Assembly: GCF_900547735.1 (NCBI RefSeq)
Contig: NZ_URHZ01000072.1
Span: 1 to 27,453, forward strand
Source of the DNA: an uncultured Clostridium sp.
GTDB lineage: Bacteria; Bacillota; Clostridia; Lachnospirales; Lachnospiraceae
Length of the DNA: 27,453 nucleotides
Direction: 5' to 3'
Part shown: piece by piece, positions 7,489 to 14,546 of the stretch
Layout: each line of letters opens with the position of its first letter
Numbering within the stretch: position 1 is the stretch's first letter
Program-made: the position numbers and the translations under genes
Notes under the pieces: generated by a model
Told to the model about the DNA's origin: nothing
What the model saw: only the letters and a program-made list of their open reading frames with translations
The model's database searches: none

Positions 7489-7805
7489 TACTTAAACTTA
7501 ATACCTAATAATAAAGGCTTTGAGGGGAACAAGTAGTTATCTGCAGGACGCACAGAAAGCAGCCGGTCGATGAGAGGCGCGCAGGTTGGCAGACAGACGA
7601 ATACATCCCGGAGCCGCGCACCCAACGGAATTGTTTAAGGATTTCCAAGTAGGCTGCGACGTATCGGGCACACGTTATCGTGCCGGAGTATCTTCTGTCT
7701 GAACAGCAGGATGTACTTACTGAGGCAGGCAGTGCGAGCTGTTTGCAAATGAAGGTGGTAACACGGGATATTGCCCCGTCCTTTTAGCGAAGGACGGGGC
7801 TTTTT
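7489..7805 (+). promoter_or_regulatory. T-box leader controlling tyrS (tyrosine-specific)
   Basis: A leader of about 315 bases that senses uncharged tRNA-Tyr and prevents termination when tyrosine is short. The T-box sequence GAAGGTGGTAACACGGG is at 7751-7767, directly before the terminator hairpin. The stem I region contains AGTA (about 7531-7534) and GAGAGG-like motifs. The candidate specifier is TAC at 7602-7604, a tyrosine codon, preceded by GAA and followed by GGAGCC. The downstream gene is tyrosyl-tRNA synthetase, which agrees. The full fold was not modelled. Confidence 0.9.
7773..7805 (+). terminator. T-box regulated terminator
   Basis: GCCCCGTCCTT (7773-7783) pairs perfectly with AAGGACGGGGC (7790-7800) around a six-base loop and is followed by TTTTT. 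The 5' half is where the alternative antiterminator with the T-box sequence would form. Confidence 0.92.
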
Positions 7806-7811
7806 GCATTA

Positions 7812-8094
7812 ACCGCTTAGTAAGGTCTTATCGAACTTAGCGGTTAAGCACACCTGTGAAACGAGCGCGTCCTTTGCGCGACATTGAACATGGTGTTACA
7901 TTGCAATTACCGCTTAGTGAGGTCTTATCGAACTTAGCGGTTAAGCACACCTGTGAAACGAGCGCGTTTTCTGCGCGACATTGAACATGGTGTTACATTG
8001 CAATTACCGCTTAGTGAGGTTTTTTCGAACTTAGCGGTTAAGCACACCTGTGAAACGAGCGCGTCCTTTGCGCGACATTGAACATGGTGTTACA
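7812..8094 (+). repeat. 97-bp tandem repeat, about 2.9 copies, in the tyrS leader
   Basis: Three head-to-tail units begin at 7812, 7909 and 8006 with an exact 97-bp period. The third is cut short at 8094. Only a handful of positions differ between units. Each unit has two foldable parts: an ACCGCT/AGCGGT hairpin and a longer hairpin in which ACACC-TGT pairs with ACA-T-GGTGT around a GCGCG-rich interior. They lie between the T-box terminator and the tyrS ribosome-binding site, so read-through mRNA carries all three. There is no unique spacer sequence, so it is not CRISPR. Confidence 0.93.
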
Positions 8095-8118
8095 GCAGGA
8101 ATGAAAAGGAGAATAACG

Positions 8119-9342
8119 ATGAAAATCTACGAAGAGTTAGTTGCCAGAGGCCTGATTGCCCAGGTAACGAACGAAGAAGAAATCAAAAACATGATTAACG
8201 AAGGAAAAGCCACATTTTACATTGGCTTTGATCCGACTGCGGACAGCCTTCATGTAGGCCACTTCATGGCGCTCTGCCTGATGAAACGTCTTCAGATGGC
8301 GGGAAATAAACCGATTGCGCTTTTAGGCGGCGGTACGGGAATGATCGGTGATCCGTCCGGCAGAAGCGATATGCGCCAGATGATGACGGTGGACACGATT
8401 CAGCACAACTGTGACTGCTTTAAGGAGCAGATGAGCCGTTTTATCGACTTCTCCGAGGGCAAGGCCATGATGGTAAACAACGCGGAGTGGCTGATGGATC
8501 TCAACTATGTGGAGCTGTTACGTGAAGTAGGACCGCACTTCAGCGTAAACCGCATGCTGACGGCGGAGTGCTACAAGCAGAGAATGGAAAAGGGCTTAAG
8601 CTTCTTAGAGTTTAACTATATGATTATGCAGAGCTATGACTTCTATATGCTGTTCCAGAAGTACGGCTGCAACATGCAGTTCGGCGGCGACGACCAGTGG
8701 AGCAACATGCTGGGCGGAACCGAGCTGATCCGCCGCAAGCTGGGCAAGGACGCCCACGCCATGACCATCACCCTCCTTCTGAATTCCGAAGGCAAGAAGA
8801 TGGGCAAGACGCAGTCCGGCGCAGTATGGCTGGATCCGGAAAAGACGACTCCGTTTGAGTTCTACCAGTACTGGAGAAACGTGGGAGACGCCGATGTATT
8901 AAAATGCTTAAGAATGCTTACCTTCCTTCCGCTCGAGCAGATTGACGAGATGGACAAATGGGAAGGCAGCCAGCTCAACACGGCGAAAGAAATCCTGGCA
9001 TATGAGCTTACAAAGCTGGTACACGGCGAGGAGGAAGCAGAGAAGGCAAAAGAGGCGTCCAGAGCGTTATTCTCAAGCGGAAATGCTGCCGATATGCCGA
9101 CGGCCGAGCTTACAGAGGAAGATTTTACAGGGGATGAGATCGATATTCTCACAATCCTCCAGAAATCCGGTCTGGCCCCGTCGCGTTCCGAGGCAAGGAG
9201 AAACGTGGAGCAGGGCGGCGTAGCCGTGGACGGCGAGACGGTAAAGGATACAAAGGCCGTATTTACAAAGGCACAGCTCTCAGGGGACGGAGTCGTTGTA
9301 AAACGCGGTAAGAAGAACTTTAAAAAGGTAGTTTTAAAATAA
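8119..9342 (+). CDS. tyrS: Tyrosyl-tRNA synthetase
   Basis: A 407-residue class I synthetase that charges tRNA-Tyr in the cytosol. HVGH (45-48) is the HIGH motif and KKMGKT (226-231) is the KMSKS equivalent. Tyr167, Gln171 and Asp174 in the NYMIMQSYD helix plus GGDDQWSN (189-196) form the tyrosine pocket of bacterial TyrRS. A C-terminal S4 RNA-binding domain (about 340-405) contains SRSEARRNVEQGGV. The start at 8119 is set by AAGGAG seven bases upstream; the open frame from 8050 runs back through the third tandem repeat and is not coding. It is controlled by the tyrosine T-box. The last codons and the stop lie inside the first unit of a 16-bp repeat array. Confidence 0.97.
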   Translation: MKIYEELVARGLIAQVTNEEEIKNMINEGKATFYIGFDPTADSLHVGHFMALCLMKRLQMAGNKPIALLGGGTGMIGDPSGRSDMRQMMTVDTIQHNCDCFKEQMSRFIDFSEGKAMMVNNAEWLMDLNYVELLREVGPHFSVNRMLTAECYKQRMEKGLSFLEFNYMIMQSYDFYMLFQKYGCNMQFGGDDQWSNMLGGTELIRRKLGKDAHAMTITLLLNSEGKKMGKTQSGAVWLDPEKTTPFEFYQYWRNVGDADVLKCLRMLTFLPLEQIDEMDKWEGSQLNTAKEILAYELTKLVHGEEEAEKAKEASRALFSSGNAADMPTAELTEEDFTGDEIDILTILQKSGLAPSRSEARRNVEQGGVAVDGETVKDTKAVFTKAQLSGDGVVVKRGKKNFKKVVLK

Positions 9343-9473
9343 GATAGTTATAGTTAAAACTAAGGCAGTTTTAATATAAGGCTGTTTTAATATAAAGTGG
9401 TTTTAAACCAAGATAATTTTAAACTAAGGTGGTCTTAAACTGGGATATCTTTAAACCAAGACATTTTAATATC
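9325..9473 (+). repeat. Degenerate 16-bp tandem repeat at the 3' end of tyrS
   Basis: About nine units of an AAGGTAGTTTTAAAAT-like sequence. The first (9325-9340) is the end of the tyrS coding sequence. A 21-bp variant (9341-9361) and seven 16-bp units (9362, 9378, 9394, 9410, 9426, 9442 and 9458 onward) follow, increasingly diverged. This suggests the array grew by duplication of the gene's own 3' end. Confidence 0.75.
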
Positions 9474-9487
9474 AATGTGAAATCAAT

Positions 9488-9532
9488 AAAAAGCGCCGGG
9501 AAAGCTGTAAATTGGCTTTCCCGGCGCTTTTT
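9488..9532 (+). terminator. Bidirectional terminator between tyrS and the ABC exporter operon
   Basis: An 18-base perfect inverted repeat (9488-9505/9515-9532) with a GC core and A/T ends gives a U-tract on both strands. It therefore ends both tyrS (plus) and the convergent exporter operon (minus). Confidence 0.93.
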
Positions 9533-9542
9533 GGCCCTGCGT

Positions 9543-10286
9543 TTACTCCCATTTAAAAAACAGGAGCGAAATTCCGCCGCAGACAACGGCAATCACAACC
9601 ATCACAATCAGAGACACCGTTACATGTTCAAGCGGCAGGCCGAGAGATGTGGCTTTTAAGAGCTTGATTCCCTGGGTCAGGGGCAGCACACCGGCTATTT
9701 TTTGCAGAACCGGGGGCATCACCTCATACGGCAGCGTGGCGCCGGAGAAAATCAACATTGGAAAATATAAAAGACTTGCAAGAATACCGGCAATTTTAGT
9801 ATTTGGAGATACGCCTCCCACCATCATTCCGATGCTGAACATGGAGAGCATGACAAGGAAAAATGAGCCGATAAACGGAAGAAAGTCTCCCTTTAGGCGC
9901 ATGCCGAAAAACAGGGTGGAAACCAGATAGACTAACGCCAGTGCGATCAGCGAATAAATCATATAGATGGATACCTGCACCGACAGCAGAAGAACCGGGC
10001 TGGAGGGTGTGATTTTAAAACGCTTTAGAATTTTCTTCTGACGGTAATCGGAGATTACAAGCGGCAGGCCCATCACGCCTCCGGCGCAGACCGCGATTGT
10101 CGAGACGGCGCCGAAGGACTGTTCCAAAAAGGTATAATCCGCGCCGGGAAAGGCGGGTTTACCGCCATAAATGATTCCCATCAGCGCGGTCACAACCACC
10201 GGCATGCAGATGGCAAAAATGATCATGTCCATTCCGCGGAAAGAAAGTTTCAGCTCTGTTTTTAACATTGTAATAAATTTATTCAT
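9543..10286 (-). CDS. ABC-2 type transporter permease
   Basis: A 247-residue membrane subunit of an ABC exporter with six predicted helices. It has the ABC-2 layout: a first helix after MNKFITMLKTELKLSFRG, a cytoplasmic loop with VISDYRQKKILKRFKITPSSP, and a fifth region with LLYFPMLIFSGATLPYEVMPPVLQKIAGVLPLTQG, typical of drug and antibiotic exporters. The start ATG at 10286 overlaps the end of the ATPase gene by 8 bases and has AGGAGAGGA upstream. The longer open frame to 10394 only reads through the ATPase gene. Likely exports a drug, peptide or lipid; substrate unknown. Confidence 0.9.
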   Translation of the reverse strand: MNKFITMLKTELKLSFRGMDMIIFAICMPVVVTALMGIIYGGKPAFPGADYTFLEQSFGAVSTIAVCAGGVMGLPLVISDYRQKKILKRFKITPSSPVLLLSVQVSIYMIYSLIALALVYLVSTLFFGMRLKGDFLPFIGSFFLVMLSMFSIGMMVGGVSPNTKIAGILASLLYFPMLIFSGATLPYEVMPPVLQKIAGVLPLTQGIKLLKATSLGLPLEHVTVSLIVMVVIAVVCGGISLLFFKWE

Positions 10287-11007
10287 TTTCGTCTTTTTCC
10301 TCTCCTGTAAACCACAGATAAGCATCTTCCAGCCTGTCGTACGGACTTTTTTTAACTGCTTCGGCCACCGTGCCGCAGAAAACAAATTCCCCATCTTTTA
10401 AAATACCGATTCTGTCGCAGAGCTCCTCCACCTCATCCATGAAATGAGAGGTTAAAAAGACGGTCAGTCCCTTTCCCTTCAGTTCCTGAAGGCTTTTCCA
10501 TACACTCCTTCTGGCTTTTGTGTCGAGTCCCGTGGTCAGCTCGTCCAGAAATACGACCCGCGGATTTGGGATCAGCGCAAGAACAATGAACAGCCGCTGC
10601 TTCTGGCCGCCGGACAGTTCACTTACCAGACTTGAGCTCTTTTCCGTAAGGCCGAACTGCTTAAGCAGCCCGTCATAGTCTGCCGGGGATTTGTACAGAC
10701 AGGCCGTTTCCTCACATAACTCGTTTACCTTGATTTTATCGGGATAATTTGCTTCCTGGAACTGGACGCCAACCTGCTCAAACAGCTTTTTACGTTCCTT
10801 CTGCGGATTCATCCCAAGGATGGAGATTTCTCCCCGATCGGCTTTCCTGGTGCCTAAAATACACTCGATAGTTGTGCTTTTTCCTGCTCCGTTTGCGCCG
10901 AGGAGACCATAGACTTCGCCTCCCGCAACGGTTATGTCAATATTTTTGATTACGTTTAGTGTGCCGTAGGATTTTTCCAGACCGGACACCCTGATGGTTA
11001 TCTGCAT
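10279..11007 (-). CDS. ABC transporter ATP-binding protein
   Basis: A 242-residue nucleotide-binding subunit. Walker A is GANGAGKST (37-45), the signature is LSGGQKQR (131-138), and Walker B is VVFLDE followed by LTTGLD, where the usual Pro after the catalytic Glu156 is Leu. The switch histidine is His188. It belongs to the CcmA/drug-export class, which pairs with ABC-2 permeases. It is coupled to the permease gene by overlap. Its ribosome-binding site (GGAGGA, 11015-11020) is buried in a strong hairpin at 11011-11042, so its translation, or its transcription by the neighbouring MerR-like regulator, may be controlled there. Confidence 0.92.
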   Translation of the reverse strand: MQITIRVSGLEKSYGTLNVIKNIDITVAGGEVYGLLGANGAGKSTTIECILGTRKADRGEISILGMNPQKERKKLFEQVGVQFQEANYPDKIKVNELCEETACLYKSPADYDGLLKQFGLTEKSSSLVSELSGGQKQRLFIVLALIPNPRVVFLDELTTGLDTKARRSVWKSLQELKGKGLTVFLTSHFMDEVEELCDRIGILKDGEFVFCGTVAEAVKKSPYDRLEDAYLWFTGEEKDENE

Positions 11008-11010
11008 ACC

Positions 11011-11042
11011 ATATCCTCCTTTATTTGATAAAGAGAGGATAT
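11011..11042 (-). promoter_or_regulatory. Inverted repeat covering the ATPase ribosome-binding site
   Basis: ATATCCTC-CTTTAT (11011-11024) and ATAAAG-A-GAGGATAT (11028-11042) form a 14-bp stem with one bulge and a three-base loop. On the minus strand it contains the GGAGGA that should start translation of the exporter ATPase. It could be a translational lock, or a dyad operator for the regulator encoded just upstream. Confidence 0.6.
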
Positions 11043-11076
11043 CACAGGGAGGAAAGGTGGTGGGTAAGTGGAGACT

Positions 11077-11829
11077 TTATAGATTCATCTTCTCCATTTT
11101 CTCAATCTGAGTGAGGACATAGTCCATATTGCTTTTGGCATCCCTAAGGGAGGAGAGCAGCTTATCGCAGGCGGTAATCACGTCTTCATCCGGCGCGGGG
11201 GTGTCGAGCTTTTCTCGGATACTGGCGGAAGGATTTGCATCGAGGGATGACAGCATCCTCAGAATTGCCGTCAGCGAGTAATTGGCGCACCGCAAGGAAC
11301 GTATCATTTTGAGCCGTTCGATATCCTCGCAAAAATAGGCGCGGTACCGGTTTTTTCTGCGTTTGACGGTAATGAGGCCGTTGAGTTCCCAGTTGCGGAG
11401 CGTGTCCATCGAGATTTGTAAAAGTTCTGCCGTCTCCTTACGGGTATAGACGGAACCGTCCTTTTGTGAGACGGACGCCGCGCCTTTCAGAATCTGTCCG
11501 GCAATGGCGATGGCCTCCTCCGCATGTCTTGTTTCCAGTTCAACCTGCTCCATATAGCGCGCCGCCCTTTGCCTGGCATCCCGGTAATCTCCTGCGGCGG
11601 ATACTTTGATGATTTCCACCGCCTGTTTTCTGAGGCCGTTCTGCAGCACTTCCGCCCGGAGAGCGGCCCTGGCCAGCCGGAACTGCTCAATGTGCAGATC
11701 GGTAAAGACCCGGTAACCGTTACTCATGCGTTCAGGGGCCGGAATCAATTTACACTGTTCATATAAGCGTACGGTATTTACATGGATACCGATAATTTTT
11801 GCCACTTCATTTGTTTTGTAAGTTTTCAT
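11077..11829 (-). CDS. MerR-type regulator with two helix-turn-helix domains
   Basis: A 250-residue protein. Residues about 1-70 form a first MerR-like DNA-binding domain (TNEVAKIIGIHVNTVRLYEQ, then NGYRVF). Residues about 126-195 form a second (YTRKETAELLQISMDTLRNW, then KNRYRAYF). A helical linker rich in Ala, Arg and Glu joins them and a coiled tail ends the protein. Single-domain MerR proteins dimerise to get two such domains; here one chain has both. It is the first gene of the minus-strand unit, 69 bp ahead of the exporter genes, so it probably controls the exporter. A TATAAT at 11850-11855 (minus) sits just upstream of the AGACGGAGG ribosome site. Confidence 0.85.
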   Translation of the reverse strand: MKTYKTNEVAKIIGIHVNTVRLYEQCKLIPAPERMSNGYRVFTDLHIEQFRLARAALRAEVLQNGLRKQAVEIIKVSAAGDYRDARQRAARYMEQVELETRHAEEAIAIAGQILKGAASVSQKDGSVYTRKETAELLQISMDTLRNWELNGLITVKRRKNRYRAYFCEDIERLKMIRSLRCANYSLTAILRMLSSLDANPSASIREKLDTPAPDEDVITACDKLLSSLRDAKSNMDYVLTQIEKMEKMNL

Positions 11830-11849
11830 AGATGGATACCTCCGTCTTC

Positions 11850-11855
11850 ATTATA
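11850..11855 (-). promoter_or_regulatory. -10 element of the double-HTH regulator
   Basis: A perfect TATAAT on the minus strand, 21 bases before the start codon. No good -35 hexamer is seen, so activation or another sigma contact may be needed. Confidence 0.4.
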
Positions 11856-11879
11856 TTACAAAAAATAAGGCTGGTGTAT

Positions 11880-12111
11880 TAATGTAGGGTTTTATTATGA
11901 CCGGATTTTAAGATCTGTATTATTATAGGAATCTTTCACGGGGCCCCGGAGAGCTGACGGACGGCGGCCGGAAGATCGGCGGAGAAAATCGGCGGAGGAA
12001 ATCGCTCCGGAAACGGGGCGGCCCTCTTTCATGAAACAGTGACAGGCATGTATCGGGGCCTTAAAGAGAGAGGGATAAAGAAGAAAAATTAAGAAGACCA
12101 ATAAAGACAAT
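11880..12111. other. Intergenic region without recognisable gene
   Basis: No frame with coding character or a ribosome-binding site is seen. It contains short GATCGGCGGA/AATCGGCGGA near-repeats around 11972-11998 and a purine-rich stretch at 12063-12110. Confidence 0.5.
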
Positions 12112-12150
12112 AAAAAAAGGCTTCCCGCATCATGCAGGAGGCCCTTTTTT
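12112..12150 (-). terminator. Terminator downstream of the secreted protein gene
   Basis: A hairpin with stem AAAAAAGG-CTTCC against GGAGGC-CCTTTTTT (one bulge) and a TTTTTTT run on the minus strand. It lies about 60 bases after the gene ending at 12209. Runs of A and T on both sides would let it act in both directions. Confidence 0.75.
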
Positions 12151-12208
12151 AGCTATCTTTATTATTGTGAAAATGCAGCCGTACTGTGATGCCGCGGCTG
12201 ATAAAGAA

Positions 12209-12937
12209 TTACTGCAGCGCTATTTTATCGGTCAGAACCGGATCGGAGGCCGGTCCGGAAGAATCCTGAACGGCAGAACCGCCGCCCGGGAAGATGACAA
12301 CCTTTGAGGCGTGGATGATTTCATTGCCGGAAGCGTCGGTCATATTACGGTCGGGCCATACAAGACAGGTGGTGCCGGAGGTGAGATCTTCCGGAGTGAC
12401 GATATTCCTGGTCAGGTAGGGGAGGACGGTTGTCTCGCTGTCAATGCCGTAGACCATACCGCGTTTGGTGGTAAGCTGCCAGCCCGATTCACTGTTTCCG
12501 GTAAGCTTAACGGCTGTTTCATAGGACGGAGCGGCAAAACCGGCCGGGATCTGGCAGATAATCATCTCGGCGTGGGACTGCGGAGGCAGACTGAGGGCCA
12601 TGGCCGGACTTATGTAGGCATAAACCATCTCTCCGTCCTTCAGGGAATCGGCGGATACGGGATAACCGTTCAGGGCATCCAGAATCCGTGTCTCATCTGA
12701 GATGTTCAAAACCAGTGCATCGAGTGTCGTGTCTCCCTGAATATTATTGAGCATCAGGCGCTCGCCCTCATGGGAAACCGTACCGTAGACACGGTACAAA
12801 TCGAGAGAACCCTGGCCATCCTCAGCGGCAATGGCTTTGGCCGGACCCGAAAATGCCATCAGCACGGTAGCTGCGAGCGCTCCGAGAAGCAGAGGCGCCT
12901 TTCTGGTGATAAATGCGGATAATCTGAAATTCTTCAT
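12209..12937 (-). CDS. Secreted protein of unknown function
   Basis: A 242-residue protein with a Sec signal: basic start MKNFRLSAFITRKA, hydrophobic core LLLGALAATVLMAF, and a probable cut after AKA or IAA near residue 37. The mature part is beta-rich and has no catalytic motif I know. A segment reading LVLNISDETRILDALNG...MVYAYISPAMALSLPPQSHAEMI resembles domains seen in clostridial secreted proteins, some with copper-amine-oxidase-N-like repeats, but this is a weak memory match. Proline-rich ALSLPPQ is notable. AAGGAGA precedes the ATG. It is a single-gene unit with its own terminator. Confidence 0.75.
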   Translation of the reverse strand: MKNFRLSAFITRKAPLLLGALAATVLMAFSGPAKAIAAEDGQGSLDLYRVYGTVSHEGERLMLNNIQGDTTLDALVLNISDETRILDALNGYPVSADSLKDGEMVYAYISPAMALSLPPQSHAEMIICQIPAGFAAPSYETAVKLTGNSESGWQLTTKRGMVYGIDSETTVLPYLTRNIVTPEDLTSGTTCLVWPDRNMTDASGNEIIHASKVVIFPGGGSAVQDSSGPASDPVLTDKIALQ

Positions 12938-13117
12938 ACAAATCTTCTCCTTATCATCTTAAAATAGTCTATTAAAAACGTGATATCCTCATTTTACCAG
13001 AAAACGGGTCAGAATGGGGGCATTTAAAAGAAATGTCAGGAAATCTTCGGATATTACCGTTTCCTTAACTTTTTTGACGGAAGGAATAAACAGATCTGCT
13101 TAGTAAAGTAAATCCGA

Positions 13118-13678
13118 TCAGAAGAATAGATGCTCTATCAGGATTTTTGTACCCATTACAATAAGGATAACGCCTCCTGCAAATTCGGCCTTTGATTTGT
13201 ATTTCATGCCGAAAAGATTGCCCGCCTTGACGCCCGCGACGGAGAGCAGGAAGGTGATAATACCGATAAAAGAGACGGCCGGCACAATATGGACACTCAG
13301 GAAGGCAAGGGTAACGCCGACGGCCAGAGCGTCGATGCTGGTAGCGACTGCAAGCACGGTCATGGTTTTAAAATCCACGGAGGGATCGAGTTCTTCCTCG
13401 TCGCAGCGGCAGAAAGATTCCTTTACCATATTGGCACCGATGAGAACCAGCAGGATAAATGCAATCCAGTGATCCACAGAGGTGATGGCCTCCTTAAAAT
13501 GGTAGCCGAGAAAATAACCAATCAGCGGCATTCCGGCCTGGAATCCGCCGAAATAGAGGCCGATAATAAGAGCATGTTTTTTATTCAGGCGCTGCATGGA
13601 AAGTCCCTTACAGACTGCGACGGCAAACGCATCCATAGAAAGACCCACGGCGAGGATAAAGAGTTCGATTAATGACAT
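13118..13678 (-). CDS. mntP: Manganese efflux pump MntP
   Basis: A 186-residue, six-helix membrane protein that exports Mn2+. The two half-repeats are clear: AVGLSMDAFAVAVCKGLS near the N-terminus (Asp16) and AVATSIDALAVGVTLAF in the second half, whose conserved aspartates line the metal path. The GFQAGMPLIGYFLG segment is also typical. The loop CRCDEEELDP is acidic and may bind metal. It is preceded, about 250 bp upstream, by a yybP-ykoY riboswitch, which confirms the Mn2+ role. No clear terminator is visible after the gene. Confidence 0.95.
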   Translation of the reverse strand: MSLIELFILAVGLSMDAFAVAVCKGLSMQRLNKKHALIIGLYFGGFQAGMPLIGYFLGYHFKEAITSVDHWIAFILLVLIGANMVKESFCRCDEEELDPSVDFKTMTVLAVATSIDALAVGVTLAFLSVHIVPAVSFIGIITFLLSVAGVKAGNLFGMKYKSKAEFAGGVILIVMGTKILIEHLFF

Positions 13679-13751
13679 AGGAGATCCCCCTGTTCGTTTA
13701 TTGATATGCGGGAAGCCGGCTGTCTCATGCGCATCTTCGCGGAGCGTTTTT

Positions 13752-13780
13752 GATTCATAGGACGTAATTTCCTATGAATG
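13752..13780. repeat. Partial copy of the three-hairpin repeat (third hairpin only)
   Basis: ATTCATAGG/CCTATGAAT stem with loop ACGTAATTT, preceded by a GCGCATC-TTCGCGGAGCGTTTTT flank that matches the full copy ending at 13907. It lies in the mntP 5' untranslated region. Confidence 0.8.
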
Positions 13781-13785
13781 AACAA

Positions 13786-13907
13786 AGAGTTTCGCTTGCG
13801 GAACTCTTGCGCTGCCGCGCGGTTGCTTCAGCAACCATTTACCACTGCGCGGCATGTGCATCCTCGCGGAGCGTTTTTGATTCATAGGACGTAATTTCCT
13901 ATGAATC
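13786..13907. repeat. Three-hairpin dispersed repeat, copy A
   Basis: Hairpin 1 is 13786-13795/13798-13807 with a TT loop. Hairpin 2 is 13814-13820/13847-13853, enclosing 13821-13826/13831-13836. Hairpin 3 is 13879-13888/13898-13907. A second complete copy is at 21633-21754; hairpin 1 differs there by several paired changes that keep the stem. It lies between the mntP riboswitch terminator and the mntP gene. Confidence 0.85.
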
Positions 13908-13947
13908 AAGAAAAGACTTATCTGCAGCATGGACCGCAGATAAGTCT
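13907..13947 (-). terminator. Riboswitch-controlled terminator upstream of mntP
   Basis: On the minus strand AGACTTATCTGC pairs perfectly with GCAGATAAGTCT (13936-13947/13914-13925), followed by TTTTCTT. Its first arm contains the 3' strand of the aptamer P1 helix (13938-13945), so P1 and terminator exclude each other. Mn2+ binding should favour P1 and read-through. Confidence 0.88.
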
Positions 13948-14025
13948 CATTATTTAAAGTTAAGCCAGATATTTCTATCAGTATGTTGACCAAACTACAC
14001 AAGAGTGCTAACTACTCCCCTATCT
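13938..14025 (-). promoter_or_regulatory. yybP-ykoY manganese riboswitch
   Basis: On the minus strand the aptamer opens with AGATAGGGGAGTAG (14025-14012), carrying the conserved GGGGAGTAG loop. It contains GGTCAACATACTG and ends with TGAGACTTATCT. The two ends form P1. Internally AGTTtGGTC can pair with GGCTtAACT, capped by GATA-GAAA-TATC. The match to the family, the shared arm with a terminator and the downstream mntP gene all agree. The aptamer is on the short side for the family. Confidence 0.87.
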
Positions 14026-14032
14026 CTGTACG

Positions 14033-14061
14033 ATTTTATAGGAAGTGAGAAAAAAAGTCAA
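14033..14061 (-). promoter_or_regulatory. Promoter of the mntP riboswitch transcript
   Basis: On the minus strand TTGACT (14061-14056) and TAAAAT (14038-14033) have a 17-bp spacer. The start would fall at the 5' edge of the aptamer. Confidence 0.75.
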
Positions 14062-14096
14062 CAGGGAATTTGGTTCCTGTCCACTCCGTGCCCAGC

Positions 14097-14142
14097 AACA
14101 CGCTTTGCGATGCACAGAAACGGTAAAAAACACCGTTTCGCG
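14097..14142. repeat. Dispersed hairpin repeat, copy 2
   Basis: Diverged copy of 117-162. Stem 14117-14124/14132-14139 around AAAAAAC. The innermost pair is T-A here instead of C-G. Confidence 0.6.
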
Positions 14143-14155
14143 CCGCAGCCCTCGG

Positions 14156-14194
14156 GTTTTGTGTGACTTACGCTACGCTGCACTCACACAAAAC
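14156..14194. repeat. Inverted repeat
   Basis: GTTTTGTGTGA (14156-14166) and TCACACAAAAC (14184-14194) are perfect complements around a 17-base loop. It follows directly on the repeat at 14097-14142 and could be part of the same element or a terminator-like hairpin without a T-run. Confidence 0.6.
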
Positions 14195-14420
14195 ACCTCG
14201 CGGAATACTACCTGTTCAGGGTAACAGACTCTTCCCTCTACCCTTTAAAACCTCCGGGACTGAAGACGTGAAGGTTGTCGCCATCCATTCCGTCCCGGTC
14301 TGCGGCCGCTGGTTGTACTCTTTTTCATGGGGAAAGGAAGAGGAAGCAGCCGCCAACCTCCCCACCCGTCCGCTATCCTTTCACCGATTCCCTTCTGACT
14401 TGACATAATTGAGCGAAAAT
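14195..14420. other. Intergenic region upstream of pstS
   Basis: An open frame exists at 14163-14408 but it starts inside the inverted repeat, has no ribosome-binding site and an unlikely composition, so I do not call a gene. The stretch holds pyrimidine-rich DNA and a TTGACA at 14400-14405 without a good -10. Confidence 0.5.
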
Positions 14421-14486
14421 ATTACTTTCCTTTTACATTTCCTATACAGAATCATGATTTCTCCTTTTCTGCAAATGTCTTATACT
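14421..14486 (+). promoter_or_regulatory. Pho-type operator and promoter of the pst operon
   Basis: Three hexamers, ATTACT (14421), TTTACA (14432) and TATACA (14443), repeat with an exact 11-bp period. This is the arrangement of Gram-positive PhoP boxes (TTAACA-like direct repeats, 5-bp gaps). A TATACT -10 lies at 14481-14486 and there is no good -35, as expected for an activated promoter. It implies induction under phosphate limitation. Confidence 0.65.
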
Positions 14487-14546
14487 GCGAATTGTAAAAC
14501 AAATGAAAAAGTATGAAATGAGTTTAAAGGAGAAAAGAGGATAATT

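Noticed and set aside
7812..8094. CRISPR-like array in the tyrS leader
   Set aside because: The 97-bp units abut with no unique spacers and no cas genes are present; it is a plain tandem repeat.
8050..8118. N-terminal extension of TyrRS from a GTG inside the third repeat
   Set aside because: The extension translates the repeat, is absent from normal TyrRS, and ATG 8119 has a proper AAGGAG.
13772..14002. Minus-strand frame containing HRKLRPMNQK, also seen at 21539-21859
   Set aside because: The shared peptide is a translation of the dispersed three-hairpin repeat; the region is a riboswitch and leader.
14003..14011. CIRCE half-site GAGTGCTAA upstream of mntP
   Set aside because: No second half-site at the right distance; the bases belong to the manganese riboswitch aptamer.
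14163..14408. 81-codon plus-strand frame upstream of pstS
   Set aside because: Begins inside an inverted repeat, lacks a ribosome-binding site and resembles no protein.
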